This document shows, piece after piece, positions 1-7,772 of a stretch of 10,543 nt of DNA. This DNA is from Desulfobacterales bacterium (GTDB taxonomy: Bacteria > Desulfobacterota > Desulfobacteria > Desulfobacterales > UBA2174_A), in NCBI GenBank assembly GCA_025454075.1, contig JALOPD010000113.1, positions 1 through 10,543 on the forward strand. The letters run 5' to 3'. Every line of letters begins with the position of its first letter. The first letter of the stretch is position 1. The notes under the pieces were generated by a model. That model saw nothing but the letters and a program-made list of their open reading frames with translations, searched no databases and had not been told where the DNA came from. A program made the position numbers and the translations under genes.

Positions 1-369
1 GACCAATTCGCGCATGATTTCAGCGAAATGGATTCCGTCGCTGGCTCCGATCCAGGTCAGCCGCAACCGTTCCGGCTCGAAGCCGAACCGCGGCAGGATC
101 TCCTTCAACAGCTTGATCCGCCGCCGGGCCTTGAAGTTTCCGTTGATGTAGTGACAGTCTCCCGGGTGACATCCGCTCACCAGGACGCCGTCGGCCCCCT
201 GCAGCAGCGCCTTGATCACATACTGAGGGTCCACCATGCCGGTGCACATGACCCGGATCAGGCGCACGTTCTTGGGATAGGCGAGCCGCGAGGTCCCGGC
301 CAGGTCGGCCGCCGTGTAGGTGCACCAGTTGCACACGAAGGCGATAATGGTGGGTTCAAAGTGCGGCAT
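1..369 (-). CDS. mvhD: MvhD-type [2Fe-2S] electron-transfer subunit, 3' end cut by window edge
   Basis: This protein carries electrons into HdrA-type flavoproteins: in methanogens MvhD bridges hydrogenase and heterodisulfide reductase, and in acetogens and sulfate reducers it accompanies HdrA without a dedicated hydrogenase. The 123 visible residues, from the ATG at 369 to the window edge, cover most of a family of about 140. They contain CNWC (C13, C16), MCTGMVDP (C42) and SGCHPGDCHY (C67, C72), the five Cys expected to hold the [2Fe-2S] cluster. The usual CTGRVDP has Met in place of Arg here. The start is supported by GAGGAGG immediately upstream, and the gene begins 11 bases after the hdrA stop, so the two are surely co-transcribed and probably form one complex. 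No signal peptide is present, so it is cytoplasmic. Family identity is firm; the physiological partner beyond HdrA is inferred. Confidence 0.93.
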   Translation of the reverse strand, partial: MPHFEPTIIAFVCNWCTYTAADLAGTSRLAYPKNVRLIRVMCTGMVDPQYVIKALLQGADGVLVSGCHPGDCHYINGNFKARRRIKLLKEILPRFGFEPERLRLTWIGASDGIHFAEIMRELV

Positions 370-380
370 GCCTCCTCCTC

Positions 381-3300
381 TCACATTCCGACCGCCTTAA
401 GGGCGTTCATGATCCCGTCGCATTCGGCGAAGAGCTGCTCTTTTCGGAAATGCCGCACCTGGGCGGCGCCGCTGGGGCACCCGCCGGCGCAGCTGCCGCA
501 GCCCTTGCACAGGACCTCGTTGACCACCGACACCCAGCGCCGCGCGTCGAACTCGATGGCCGAATAGGGGCAAAGCTCGATGCAGGTCTGACAGCCGGAG
601 CAGACGTCCGGATCGATCCAGGAGATGGCCGAGGGGATTACGACCTTGCCGCGGCTGGCGAGCGACAGCGACTTGACCGCCGCCCCCGAGGCCTGGGCCA
701 CCGTGTCGGGGATGTCCTTGGGGCTCTGGCAGGCGCCGGCCAGAAAGACCCCGTCGGTGGCCGTGTTGAGCGGCCCCAGCTTGGGGTGCTCCTCCAGGAA
801 GAACCCGTCCGCGCCCTGATTGACGCCGAAGATCCGCCCCACGTCGGCCGCGTCCCGGCGCGATTCCATCGCGGCGCAGAGCACCACCATGTCCACCGGC
901 ACCCGCAGCCGCGTTGCGGAGAGGGTGTCTTCCGCGATGGCGATGAGTTTGCCCTGCTCCGCGTCCGAAGCCGGCTGGTCGCTGATTTCGGCCACCTTGC
1001 CGCGGATGAACACCGTGCCTTCCTCCTGGCATCGCCGGTAGAACTCTTCGTAGCCTTTGCCGTAGCAGCGCTGGTCGATGTAGAAGTCGAAGACCCGCGT
1101 GGCGTGGCCGACCTTTTCCTTGATGAGATGGGTGTATTTCAGCGCGTACATGCAGCACACCCGCGAACAGTATTCGTGGTAGTGCACGTCGCGGCTGCCG
1201 ACGCAGTGCAGGATGGCCACGCTTTGCGGGGTGCGCGTGAACCGGCCGTTTTCGTCGCGGATCAGGATGCGACCGCCGGTCGGCCCGGTGGCGTTGGAGA
1301 GCCGCTCGAACTCCAGGCTCGTGAACACGTTCGGGTAAATGCCGTAGCCGAACTGGCGCATGGGGCCGGGGTCCATCAGGTCGTAGCCGGTCGCCAGGAT
1401 GATGCTGCCGACCTGGACCTGAAGCTCCTCGGCCGGCATGGCGTGGTCGATGGCCTTGGCCTCGCAGGCCCGCACGCATTCCATGCATTCGCAGCAGTCG
1501 CCGCAGTTGAGACAGCGCGCCGCTTCGCGCCGCGCTTCCGCCGCGCCGAAATTGCGGTCCACCTCCTCGAACCCGGCCACCCGCGCCGGGGCGTCCAGCT
1601 GCGCGCTGCGCGCCCGCTCCTGCCGGCCGATACCTGCGGGAATGGCGGCCCAGTCGCCCGCTGGCGCCGGCCGGACGGCCGCCCGCGCCTCCAGCGGGGA
1701 CAGGTCCTGCTGCTGCAGGAACCGGTCGATCGCTTCCACCGCGCGGTGCCCGGCGGCGACGGCTTCGATCGCGGTCGCCGGCCCGCTGACCGCATCGCCG
1801 GCGGCGAACACATAGGGCAGGGAGGTCTGCATGGTATGGAGGTTGACCGCAACGGCGCCTCGGTCGGTGGTTCTTATCCCATCGGGACCGCCGGCCCAGC
1901 CGAGGTCGATCCGCTGGCCGATCGCTGGAATGACCGCGTCGCACGGGATGACCTGCTCGGAGCCGGCCTTCGGCACCGGCCGCCGCCGTCCGCTGGCATC
2001 CGGCGCCCCCGGCTCGGTGCGGATGCACTCGATGCCGGTCACCTTGCCGGCGCGCCCCCATATCCTCACGGGTGCCGTCCGGAACCGGATATCGATCCCT
2101 TCGGCCAGCGCGTCCTCGATCTCCTCGGCATACGCCGGCATCTCCTCCCGCGTGCGGCGGTAGAGGATCGTTACAGCGTCGCTTCCCAGTCGCCGCGCCG
2201 TGCGCGCGGCGTCGACCGCCACGTTGCCGCCGCCGATCACGACCACGTTGCCGCCCGGGCAGACGCGGCGGCCGAGGTTGACCTCCCTCAGCCATTCCAC
2301 GGCATTCGTCACGCCCTCGAGCTCCCGCTCCCGCGGGATGCCGGCGTGCAGCCCCAAATGGGCGCCGATGGCCACCAGCACTGCGCTGAAGCCCTCGGCC
2401 TTGAGGTCTTGCAGGCTGAAATCCCGGCCCAGGCGCTGACCGGTTTTAACGTCGAGGCCCGTTTTCAAGATGTAAGCGATCTCTCGGTCGAGCACCTCCG
2501 GCGGCAGGCGGTAGTCGGGAATGCCGACCCGCAGCATCCCGCCCAGACGGTCCAGGGCCTCGAAGATGGTTACCGCATAGCCCCGCCGGCGCAGGTAGTA
2601 GGCCGCCGTGAGCCCCGCCGGCCCCGACCCGACGACCGCCACCCGCTCCGGGCGCTCGGCGATTTCCGGCAGCGGAAGCGCCTCCAGGTCGACTTGGTCG
2701 GCTGCAAAGCGCTTCAAATCGCGGATGGCGATGGGGGCATCGACCTCGGCCCGCCGGCAGCGGCTTTCGCAGGGATGCGGGCAGACCCGACCCAATACGC
2801 CCGGCAGCGGCAGCCGCTCCATGATCAGTTGAACGGCCTCCCGGTATTTTGCTTGGCCGATCAGCTGCACGTAGCCCTGAACGTTGATCCCGGCGGGACA
2901 GGCGCTCACGCATGGCGCGCGGTCCTTCTTCTCGATGTTGAAGGTGATCGGGATCGCCTGGGGGAAGGCCCGGCCGATGGCCTGACGGGTCCCGAGGCCG
3001 ACATCCCAGTCGCTGGGAACCGACACCGGACACACCTTGGCGCACTCGCCGCAGCCGGTACAGACGCCTTCCTTGACGTAGCGCGGCTTGCGCCGCACGC
3101 GGACGGTGTAGTTGCCGATGAACCCGCTCACCTCCCTGACCTCGCTGTAGGAGTAGAGCGTGATATTCGGGTTCTGGGCCACCTCCACCATTTTGGGGGT
3201 CCCGATGCAGGCCGCGCAGTCCAGGGTGGGGAAGGTCTTGTCGAACTGCAGCATGTGGCCGCCGATGGTGGTCTGCTTCTCGACCAGGTAGACCTTGTGG

Positions 3301-3791
3301 CCGCCGTTGGCGATGTCGAGCGCGGCCTGCATGCCGGCGATGCCGCCGCCGACGACCATTACATCGGGGTGCACCCTCACCTCGCGGGTCTCCAGCGCCT
3401 GGTGACGGTTGACGCGCTGGATCGCCGCCGCCGCCAGGGTCTTGGCCTTGCGGGTCGCGTCGTCCTCGTCGGCCGTGACCCAGGAGACCTGCTCCCGCAC
3501 CGAGGCCATCTGGAAAAAATACGGATTGACGCCGGCCCGCCGGCAGGCGGCCTGAAAAGTCTTCTCGTGCAGCCGCGGAGAGCACGAGGCCACGACCACG
3601 CGGTTCAAACCCTGGACCTTGATGTCGCTCTCGATCATCTCCTGGCCGGGGTCGGAGCACATGAACTTGTATTCCCGGGCGACGACCACATTCGGTAGCT
3701 GCCGGGCGAAGGCCGCCACTTCCTCCACCCGGACCCGGTAGGCGATGTTGATCCCGCAATGGCAGATGTAAAAACCGATCCGAATAGCCAT
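381..3791 (-). CDS. hdrA: HdrA-like flavoprotein with an inserted GltD/NfnB-type NAD(P)H oxidoreductase module
   Basis: A cytoplasmic iron-sulfur flavoprotein of 1136 residues, against roughly 650 for a plain HdrA. HdrA proteins carry the bifurcating or confurcating FAD of heterodisulfide-reductase-like complexes. Visible in order: N-terminal CHCG (near 11-13) and ASCSPRLHEKTF (68-79); FAD-binding VVGGGIAG (146-153); GGHM and LDCAAC (177-195); a [4Fe-4S] motif at C244, C247, C250, C254. The insert follows: GltD-type N-terminal Cys (294, 298, 337, 341, 345), FAD motif GSGPAG (388-393), dinucleotide motif GGGNVAVD with YRRTREEMP (520-552), and FAAGDA (662-667). HdrA then resumes with seven Cys (760-776), ILATGYD, HCVGSRD, YCSRVCCMYALK (874-885) and two C-terminal [4Fe-4S] motifs (1064-1074, 1095-1105). 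The YRR signature suggests NADPH rather than NADH. Start: the ATG at 3791 has AAGGTGAGG just upstream and gives the usual short HdrA N-terminus; a GTG nine bases earlier would overlap that site. No hdrB or hdrC lies alongside, so partners besides MvhD are unknown. Confidence 0.93.
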   Translation of the reverse strand: MAIRIGFYICHCGINIAYRVRVEEVAAFARQLPNVVVAREYKFMCSDPGQEMIESDIKVQGLNRVVVASCSPRLHEKTFQAACRRAGVNPYFFQMASVREQVSWVTADEDDATRKAKTLAAAAIQRVNRHQALETREVRVHPDVMVVGGGIAGMQAALDIANGGHKVYLVEKQTTIGGHMLQFDKTFPTLDCAACIGTPKMVEVAQNPNITLYSYSEVREVSGFIGNYTVRVRRKPRYVKEGVCTGCGECAKVCPVSVPSDWDVGLGTRQAIGRAFPQAIPITFNIEKKDRAPCVSACPAGINVQGYVQLIGQAKYREAVQLIMERLPLPGVLGRVCPHPCESRCRRAEVDAPIAIRDLKRFAADQVDLEALPLPEIAERPERVAVVGSGPAGLTAAYYLRRRGYAVTIFEALDRLGGMLRVGIPDYRLPPEVLDREIAYILKTGLDVKTGQRLGRDFSLQDLKAEGFSAVLVAIGAHLGLHAGIPRERELEGVTNAVEWLREVNLGRRVCPGGNVVVIGGGNVAVDAARTARRLGSDAVTILYRRTREEMPAYAEEIEDALAEGIDIRFRTAPVRIWGRAGKVTGIECIRTEPGAPDASGRRRPVPKAGSEQVIPCDAVIPAIGQRIDLGWAGGPDGIRTTDRGAVAVNLHTMQTSLPYVFAAGDAVSGPATAIEAVAAGHRAVEAIDRFLQQQDLSPLEARAAVRPAPAGDWAAIPAGIGRQERARSAQLDAPARVAGFEEVDRNFGAAEARREAARCLNCGDCCECMECVRACEAKAIDHAMPAEELQVQVGSIILATGYDLMDPGPMRQFGYGIYPNVFTSLEFERLSNATGPTGGRILIRDENGRFTRTPQSVAILHCVGSRDVHYHEYCSRVCCMYALKYTHLIKEKVGHATRVFDFYIDQRCYGKGYEEFYRRCQEEGTVFIRGKVAEISDQPASDAEQGKLIAIAEDTLSATRLRVPVDMVVLCAAMESRRDAADVGRIFGVNQGADGFFLEEHPKLGPLNTATDGVFLAGACQSPKDIPDTVAQASGAAVKSLSLASRGKVVIPSAISWIDPDVCSGCQTCIELCPYSAIEFDARRWVSVVNEVLCKGCGSCAGGCPSGAAQVRHFRKEQLFAECDGIMNALKAVGM

Positions 3792-3816
3792 GGCCCTCAC
3801 CTTTTAGGGTAATCGG

Positions 3817-4230
3817 TCAAGCTGCCGGCGCGGCCGCAGTCAGGGCCTGGACCCAGCCCATGAGCTCTTCTGCGTTCAAAGGCTTCTTCAAATAGGCGAC
3901 CGGAGTGGTCGCGTCGGCCTCCGGCAGAGTGCAGTAGGATCTCTGGTACTGCTGAAACGTCTTCCGGCCGATGCTGGAAACCATGATCACCGGAATGCTT
4001 CGGAGACGGCTGTCTGCCTTGAGATCGCGATAGAGCTGCAGCCCGTCCGTATCGGGCATCATCACATCCAGGATGATCAGGGCCGGCCGTTCCCGTTTGG
4101 CTTTGCGCAGGCCGTCCCGCCGGTCCCCGGCCGGGATGGTGGCATACCCGCAGCCACCCAAGAGGTTGCAGAGAAAAATTCGCATGTCAGGCTCGTCGTC
4201 GACGATCAGAACCTTGATTGGCCTTTTCAT
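3817..4230 (-). CDS. Stand-alone CheY-like response regulator receiver
   Basis: A 137-residue single-domain receiver with no output domain. The acidic pocket is DDE at 11-13, the phospho-acceptor is D55 in ILDVMMPDTDG, the switch residue is S85, and the conserved Lys is K116 in KKPLN. An Ala/Pro-rich tail follows the fold. The start at 4230 has AGGGGAG just upstream; an in-frame ATG at 4266 lies upstream of the transcription start predicted from the sigma-54 promoter and is unlikely to be used. It is the first gene of an operon with hdrA (25-base gap) and mvhD. It may receive phosphate from the kinase encoded at 7772-6204 and act by protein contact, but neither the partner nor the target can be read from the sequence. 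Family assignment is firm; role is inferred. Confidence 0.92.
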   Translation of the reverse strand: MKRPIKVLIVDDEPDMRIFLCNLLGGCGYATIPAGDRRDGLRKAKRERPALIILDVMMPDTDGLQLYRDLKADSRLRSIPVIMVSSIGRKTFQQYQRSYCTLPEADATTPVAYLKKPLNAEELMGWVQALTAAAPAA

Positions 4231-4272
4231 GTCTCCCCTGCGGCAATGCCGCCGTTTGGCATCCATGCCAGA

Positions 4273-4287
4273 GCAGGGAACGTACCA
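4273..4287 (-). promoter_or_regulatory. Sigma-54 (RpoN) promoter of the receiver-hdrA-mvhD operon
   Basis: On the minus strand this reads TGGTACGTTCCCTGC, against the consensus TGGCAC-N5-TTGC. The invariant GG and GC dinucleotides are exactly 10 bases apart, and the two departures (TGGTAC for TGGCAC, CTGC for TTGC) are common variants. Transcription would begin near 4261, about 30 bases before the receiver ATG at 4230. A sigma-54 activator gene ends about 170 bases upstream and two dyads lie between, which supports the call. Confidence 0.72.
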
Positions 4288-4373
4288 AATCCGTCAATTT
4301 CTATTTTTAACAATTAATACAGCCTGTTGGGGTAAACGGACGGGTTGGGCGGCGAGGGCGGCAGGGGCGGATA

Positions 4374-4392
4374 TGTTGCAAAGGATGAAACA
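4374..4392. promoter_or_regulatory. Putative enhancer dyad 1 for the sigma-54 activator
   Basis: TGTTGCA and TGAAACA, inverted with one mismatch in seven, are separated by five bases. The centre is about 120 bases upstream of the predicted sigma-54 start, a normal enhancer distance. It shares the TGTTGCA half-site with dyad 2, whose centre is 62 bases further upstream, close to six helical turns. Confidence 0.45.
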
Positions 4393-4432
4393 GCTGAAAG
4401 TCTTCTAGTTATTTAAATTGTTAATATTTTTG

Positions 4433-4457
4433 TGTTGCACCAACTGGAAATGCAACG
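4433..4457. promoter_or_regulatory. Putative enhancer dyad 2 (TGTTGCA / TGCAACG)
   Basis: GTTGCA (4434-4439) and TGCAAC (4451-4456) are perfect inverted arms around 11 bases, starting a few bases after the stop codon of the activator gene. The half-site matches that of dyad 1. The position about 185 bases upstream of the predicted transcription start suits an enhancer. It is not a convincing terminator: the stem is short and, on the strand of the activator gene, it is followed by an A-run rather than a T-run. Confidence 0.45.
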
Positions 4458-4460
4458 CAT

Positions 4461-6185
4461 TTACACCAGCTGGAATTTATTCATTTTGCGCCACAGGGTG
4501 CTGCGGTCCATACCCAGGGCGCGTGCGGCCCGGGAGCGGTTTCCATTGTGTCGGCGCAGCGCGGCCAGGATGCGGGTTCGTTCGGATGAACCGGAAATCT
4601 CGCCCCTCTCGCGTCCCGCTCCGGCCGCCGTCGGCCGCGGCCGGAGATAGTCGGGCAGGTGCTTGCGTCTCAAGACGCTTTCCTGGCAGAGAATGAGGGC
4701 GTGCTCCAGGATGTTCTCCAGCTCGCGGATGTTGCCGGGGTAGGCGTAGTTCAGCAGCACCTGCATGGCGTTCTCGGAGATCTCCGGGGGAGCCACGCCC
4801 TTGGACGCGCTCAGCCGGCGCAGGATGTGGCCGATCAACAGCGGCACGTCCGCCGGCCGGTCCTTGAGACTGGGAAGCTCGATGCGAAAGACATTGAGCC
4901 GGTAATACAGATCCTCGCGGAAGCGCTTGCGGGCGACCAGCCTCTCAAGGCTCTGGTTGGAAGCCGAGATGATGCGCACGTCCACCTTGGTGGTCTGCGA
5001 AGTTCCCAGCCGAAAGAAGACCTTCTCTTCGATCACGCGCAGCAGCTTGGCCTGGAGCGCGAGGGGCAGGTCGCCGATCTCGTCCAGGAAGATGGTTCCG
5101 CCGTCGGCCGCCTGGAAACGGCCGATGCGGTCCTGCACCGCGCCGGTGAAGGCGCCTTTGACGTAGCCGAACATCTCGGATTCGAGCAGGGTGTCGGGGA
5201 TGGCTGCGCAGTTCACCTTGACCAGCGGCTGGGCTATGCGCCGGCTGGCCGAATGGATGACCTTTGCCAGGAAATCCTTGCCGGTGCCGGTGGGACCTTC
5301 AATCAACACCGTGGCGTCGGTTTTGGCCACGACCTGCACGTTTTCGAAGATCCGTTGCATGGCCGGCGATTTGCCGACCATGTCATAGTACGTGTAGCGG
5401 TCCTCAATCGCCTGCTTCAGTTGATGGACCAGGCTGAGATCGCTGAAGGTGGCCAGCCCCCCCACGGCGATTCCGTTCTCGTTGCGCAGCGGCAGGTAGG
5501 TCGCCCGGATGGGCACCACCGCGCCGTCGCGGGTGAGGATCCGGCTTTCGATGCCGCTGCGGGGGCTGTCGCTGGCGATGGTCTCCCTGAGCAGGTCCAG
5601 CTCGGCGGCGGAGCCGGCCCGGAAAATCGCGGCGCACGGCCGCCCCAGGACCTCCTGGCGGCCGAAGCCGGTAATTCTTTCGGCCGCGGTGTTGAAAAAG
5701 GTAACGACCCCGCCGCGGTCCACCGTGAAGATGCCGACCTCCAGATTGTCCAGAATGATTTTCAGGCTGCGCTCCTCGTAGTGAATGCGGTTGACGAGGT
5801 CGGCAATCGGCGCATGGTCCTGCAGGATGGTCAGGCAGCCCACGACCTGACGACCGGCGTCGTACACGGGTGTGGCGATTCGCGTGACCAGGTAGCTGTC
5901 CTCGCCTTTGCGCGGAAGCCGATGAACCGGATCCGGCTGGTTCGGTTCCTGCAGCTCGCTGAACGGGCAGGAGACCATGCAAGGCACGCCGAGAAATACC
6001 TCGCGGCAGTCCCTGCCGACGGCGTCGTTGCCGCGCACGCCGATCATGGCCTGGGCGCTCAGGTTCAACGACTCGATGCGCCGGTTGCGGCCGACGATGA
6101 AGGCGGCGATATTGAGCTCGTCGAGGATGCCCAGCCAGTCGTGGCAGGCAATGGTTTTGCCCGCAAACCCGGGAGGATGAATCAT
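4461..6185 (-). CDS. PAS-PAS-AAA+-Fis sigma-54-dependent transcriptional activator
   Basis: A 574-residue enhancer-binding protein that remodels RNA polymerase-sigma-54 by ATP hydrolysis. Two PAS regions (about 16-125 and 140-255) precede the AAA+ core: Walker A GPTGTGKD (297-304), the sigma-54-contacting GAFTGA loop (344-349) and Walker B GGTIFLDEIGDL (362-373). A Fis-type helix-turn-helix closes the protein (about 535-572, with DRSTLWRK). There is no receiver domain, so it is not a classical phosphorylated NtrC; input probably comes through the PAS regions. The first PAS holds C60, C69 and C73 in the pattern C-x8-C-x3-C-P, a possible redox or metal site. Start: the ATG at 6185 has AAGGA eight bases upstream; a TTG at 6203 is less likely. 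It follows the kinase gene by 18 bases, and its likely target is the hdrA operon just downstream. Confidence 0.94.
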   Translation of the reverse strand: MIHPPGFAGKTIACHDWLGILDELNIAAFIVGRNRRIESLNLSAQAMIGVRGNDAVGRDCREVFLGVPCMVSCPFSELQEPNQPDPVHRLPRKGEDSYLVTRIATPVYDAGRQVVGCLTILQDHAPIADLVNRIHYEERSLKIILDNLEVGIFTVDRGGVVTFFNTAAERITGFGRQEVLGRPCAAIFRAGSAAELDLLRETIASDSPRSGIESRILTRDGAVVPIRATYLPLRNENGIAVGGLATFSDLSLVHQLKQAIEDRYTYYDMVGKSPAMQRIFENVQVVAKTDATVLIEGPTGTGKDFLAKVIHSASRRIAQPLVKVNCAAIPDTLLESEMFGYVKGAFTGAVQDRIGRFQAADGGTIFLDEIGDLPLALQAKLLRVIEEKVFFRLGTSQTTKVDVRIISASNQSLERLVARKRFREDLYYRLNVFRIELPSLKDRPADVPLLIGHILRRLSASKGVAPPEISENAMQVLLNYAYPGNIRELENILEHALILCQESVLRRKHLPDYLRPRPTAAGAGRERGEISGSSERTRILAALRRHNGNRSRAARALGMDRSTLWRKMNKFQLV

Positions 6186-6203
6186 ACTTAACGTCCTTGG
6201 CAA

Positions 6204-7772
6204 TCAGCTTCGCCCTGCCGCGCCGGGTGACTCCGCCGCCGGCAGTGTGATCACGAACCGGGCCCCGCCCTCTTCCCGGTTACGGGCTTCGACGGTCCCG
6301 CCATGCCGTTCGACGATCCCGTAGACCGTCGAAAGCCCCAGCCCCAGTCCGTGCCCCTCGCTTTTGGTGGTGAAGAACGGCTCGAAGATGCTCGAGAGGT
6401 GCTCAGCCGGGATCCCCGGCCCGCTGTCCTGGACGCAGATGGACACCGGGCCCGCTGGGTCGCCGGCCTGAACGTCCAAGGTCAGCGTGCCGCCCTGCGG
6501 CATGGCATCGATGGCGTTGAAGATCAGGTTGATCACGCACTGCTGCAGCTGGTTGAAATCCCCCCGGACGGCGGGGAGGCCGGATGAGATCCTCGATTCC
6601 AGGCGAATCTGACTCAGCTCCAGCTTGTGCTGGCTCAGCAGGATGCAGCGCCGTATGAGCTCGGCCAGGTCGACCGGCGCGAGGGCCGCCGGCGACCGGC
6701 GCGAAAAACTGAGCAGGTTGGAAACGATCTGCGAACACCGGCTGGTTTCGGCCTCGGCGATGGTCAGGTAGCGTCTGAACTTGTCCCGGCGGTCCTCCGT
6801 GAAGGCGCCTTCCTGCAGGAGCCTGGTCATCAGCCGGATATAGTTCAAAATGCCCGACAGGGGGTTGTTGATCTCATGCACGACACTCGCCGCCAACCGG
6901 CCGAGCGACATCATCTTGTCCTGGTGCAGGATGCGCGCCTGATCCGCCAGCTCGCGCTCCAGGCGGCGGATTTCCCGCAGGTCGCGGAAAAACCCCACCA
7001 GCCCGTTCTCGCGGCCGTCCTCCATCAGAACGGCGGCCGAGGCCTGCACGGGGATCTCCCCGCCGGTGTCGGTTTTCAAAAGGGTTTCGAAGAGGAAAAG
7101 CCGGTTGCGGCCGCCGAAGCCCTCGCCGCGAAGCTCGGATTCGAAGCGCGCGGCCTCCTCCGGCCGGAAAAACTGAGACAAGGTCATGCGCTGCACGACC
7201 CGATCGCGGGGAAACCCGAGCAGCTGCTGCATGCCGCGGTTGTAGATCGCCACGACCTGCCGCTCATCCACCCCCAGGATACCGTCCATCGAGCTTTCGA
7301 TCAGGTTGCGCTGGAAGGCGATGGTCTTGAGCAGCTGCTGGCTGGTTTCAGCCTTCTCCTTCTCCAGCAGGAGCGCATAGTCCTTCAGCCGCCGGCGCGA
7401 GGTGTATCGCTCCCGGGCGCGGTCCAGGGCGAGCAGGAGGTTGTCGCTGCCGAGCGGCTTGGTGATGAAGTCCGAGGCATCCAGCTGGAGCGCCCGGATG
7501 GCCAGCTCCATTTCCCCGAAGGCGGTTGCCACGATGACTTCGGTGTCCGGGAATTGATGCTTGACGCGCTCCAGAACCTGGAGGCCGTTCATGCCGGGCA
7601 TGCGGATGTCGGTGATGATGATCTGCGGGGGGGCCTCGACGCAGAGCTGGATTCCGGTTTCGCCGTCGGGGGCCGTGCGGACCTCATAGCCGGCATCCGC
7701 CAGCGCGAGCGACATGACCTCGCGGATGTCCTCCTCGTCATCGATGAGGACGATGGCCCAGGTGTCGGGCAT
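6204..7772 (-). CDS. Histidine kinase with N-terminal receiver and PAS domain (REC-PAS-HisKA-HATPase)
   Basis: A 522-residue cytoplasmic kinase with no membrane segment. The receiver spans about 5-120: acidic DDE at 11-13, phospho-acceptor D55 in ITDIRMPGMNG, T83, and K105 in TKP. A short coiled linker (about 120-150) leads to a PAS domain (about 155-270). The dimerisation domain has H299 in VVHEINNPLSG, and the ATPase domain has the N-box around N419, the G1 box DSGPGIP (449-455), FEPFFTTK and the G2 box GHGLGLGLS (473-481). All catalytic residues are present. The start at 7772 has AGGAGACGAGG upstream. It probably forms an operon with the sigma-54 activator. Since that activator lacks a receiver, the phosphate may go to this protein's own receiver or to the solitary receiver at 4230-3817. 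The signal is presumably intracellular; its identity is unknown. Confidence 0.94.
   Translation of the reverse strand: MPDTWAIVLIDDEEDIREVMSLALADAGYEVRTAPDGETGIQLCVEAPPQIIITDIRMPGMNGLQVLERVKHQFPDTEVIVATAFGEMELAIRALQLDASDFITKPLGSDNLLLALDRARERYTSRRRLKDYALLLEKEKAETSQQLLKTIAFQRNLIESSMDGILGVDERQVVAIYNRGMQQLLGFPRDRVVQRMTLSQFFRPEEAARFESELRGEGFGGRNRLFLFETLLKTDTGGEIPVQASAAVLMEDGRENGLVGFFRDLREIRRLERELADQARILHQDKMMSLGRLAASVVHEINNPLSGILNYIRLMTRLLQEGAFTEDRRDKFRRYLTIAEAETSRCSQIVSNLLSFSRRSPAALAPVDLAELIRRCILLSQHKLELSQIRLESRISSGLPAVRGDFNQLQQCVINLIFNAIDAMPQGGTLTLDVQAGDPAGPVSICVQDSGPGIPAEHLSSIFEPFFTTKSEGHGLGLGLSTVYGIVERHGGTVEARNREEGGARFVITLPAAESPGAAGRS

Noticed and set aside
450..3698. A 1082-codon open frame on the plus strand opposite hdrA, and other long frames opposite the kinase and activator genes
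   Set aside because: No recognisable domains, compositions rich in Arg, Ala, Gly, His and Asp typical of the reverse complement of GC-rich genes, and full overlap with clearly conserved proteins.
3798..3800. GTG start for hdrA, nine bases upstream of the chosen ATG
   Set aside because: It falls inside the AAGGTGAGG ribosome binding site that serves the ATG at 3791, and HdrA proteins normally begin only a few residues before the IGFYICHCG-like segment.
6201..6203. TTG start for the sigma-54 activator
   Set aside because: The ATG at 6185 has AAGGA at proper spacing; the TTG lies two bases from the kinase stop with no suitable ribosome binding site of its own.
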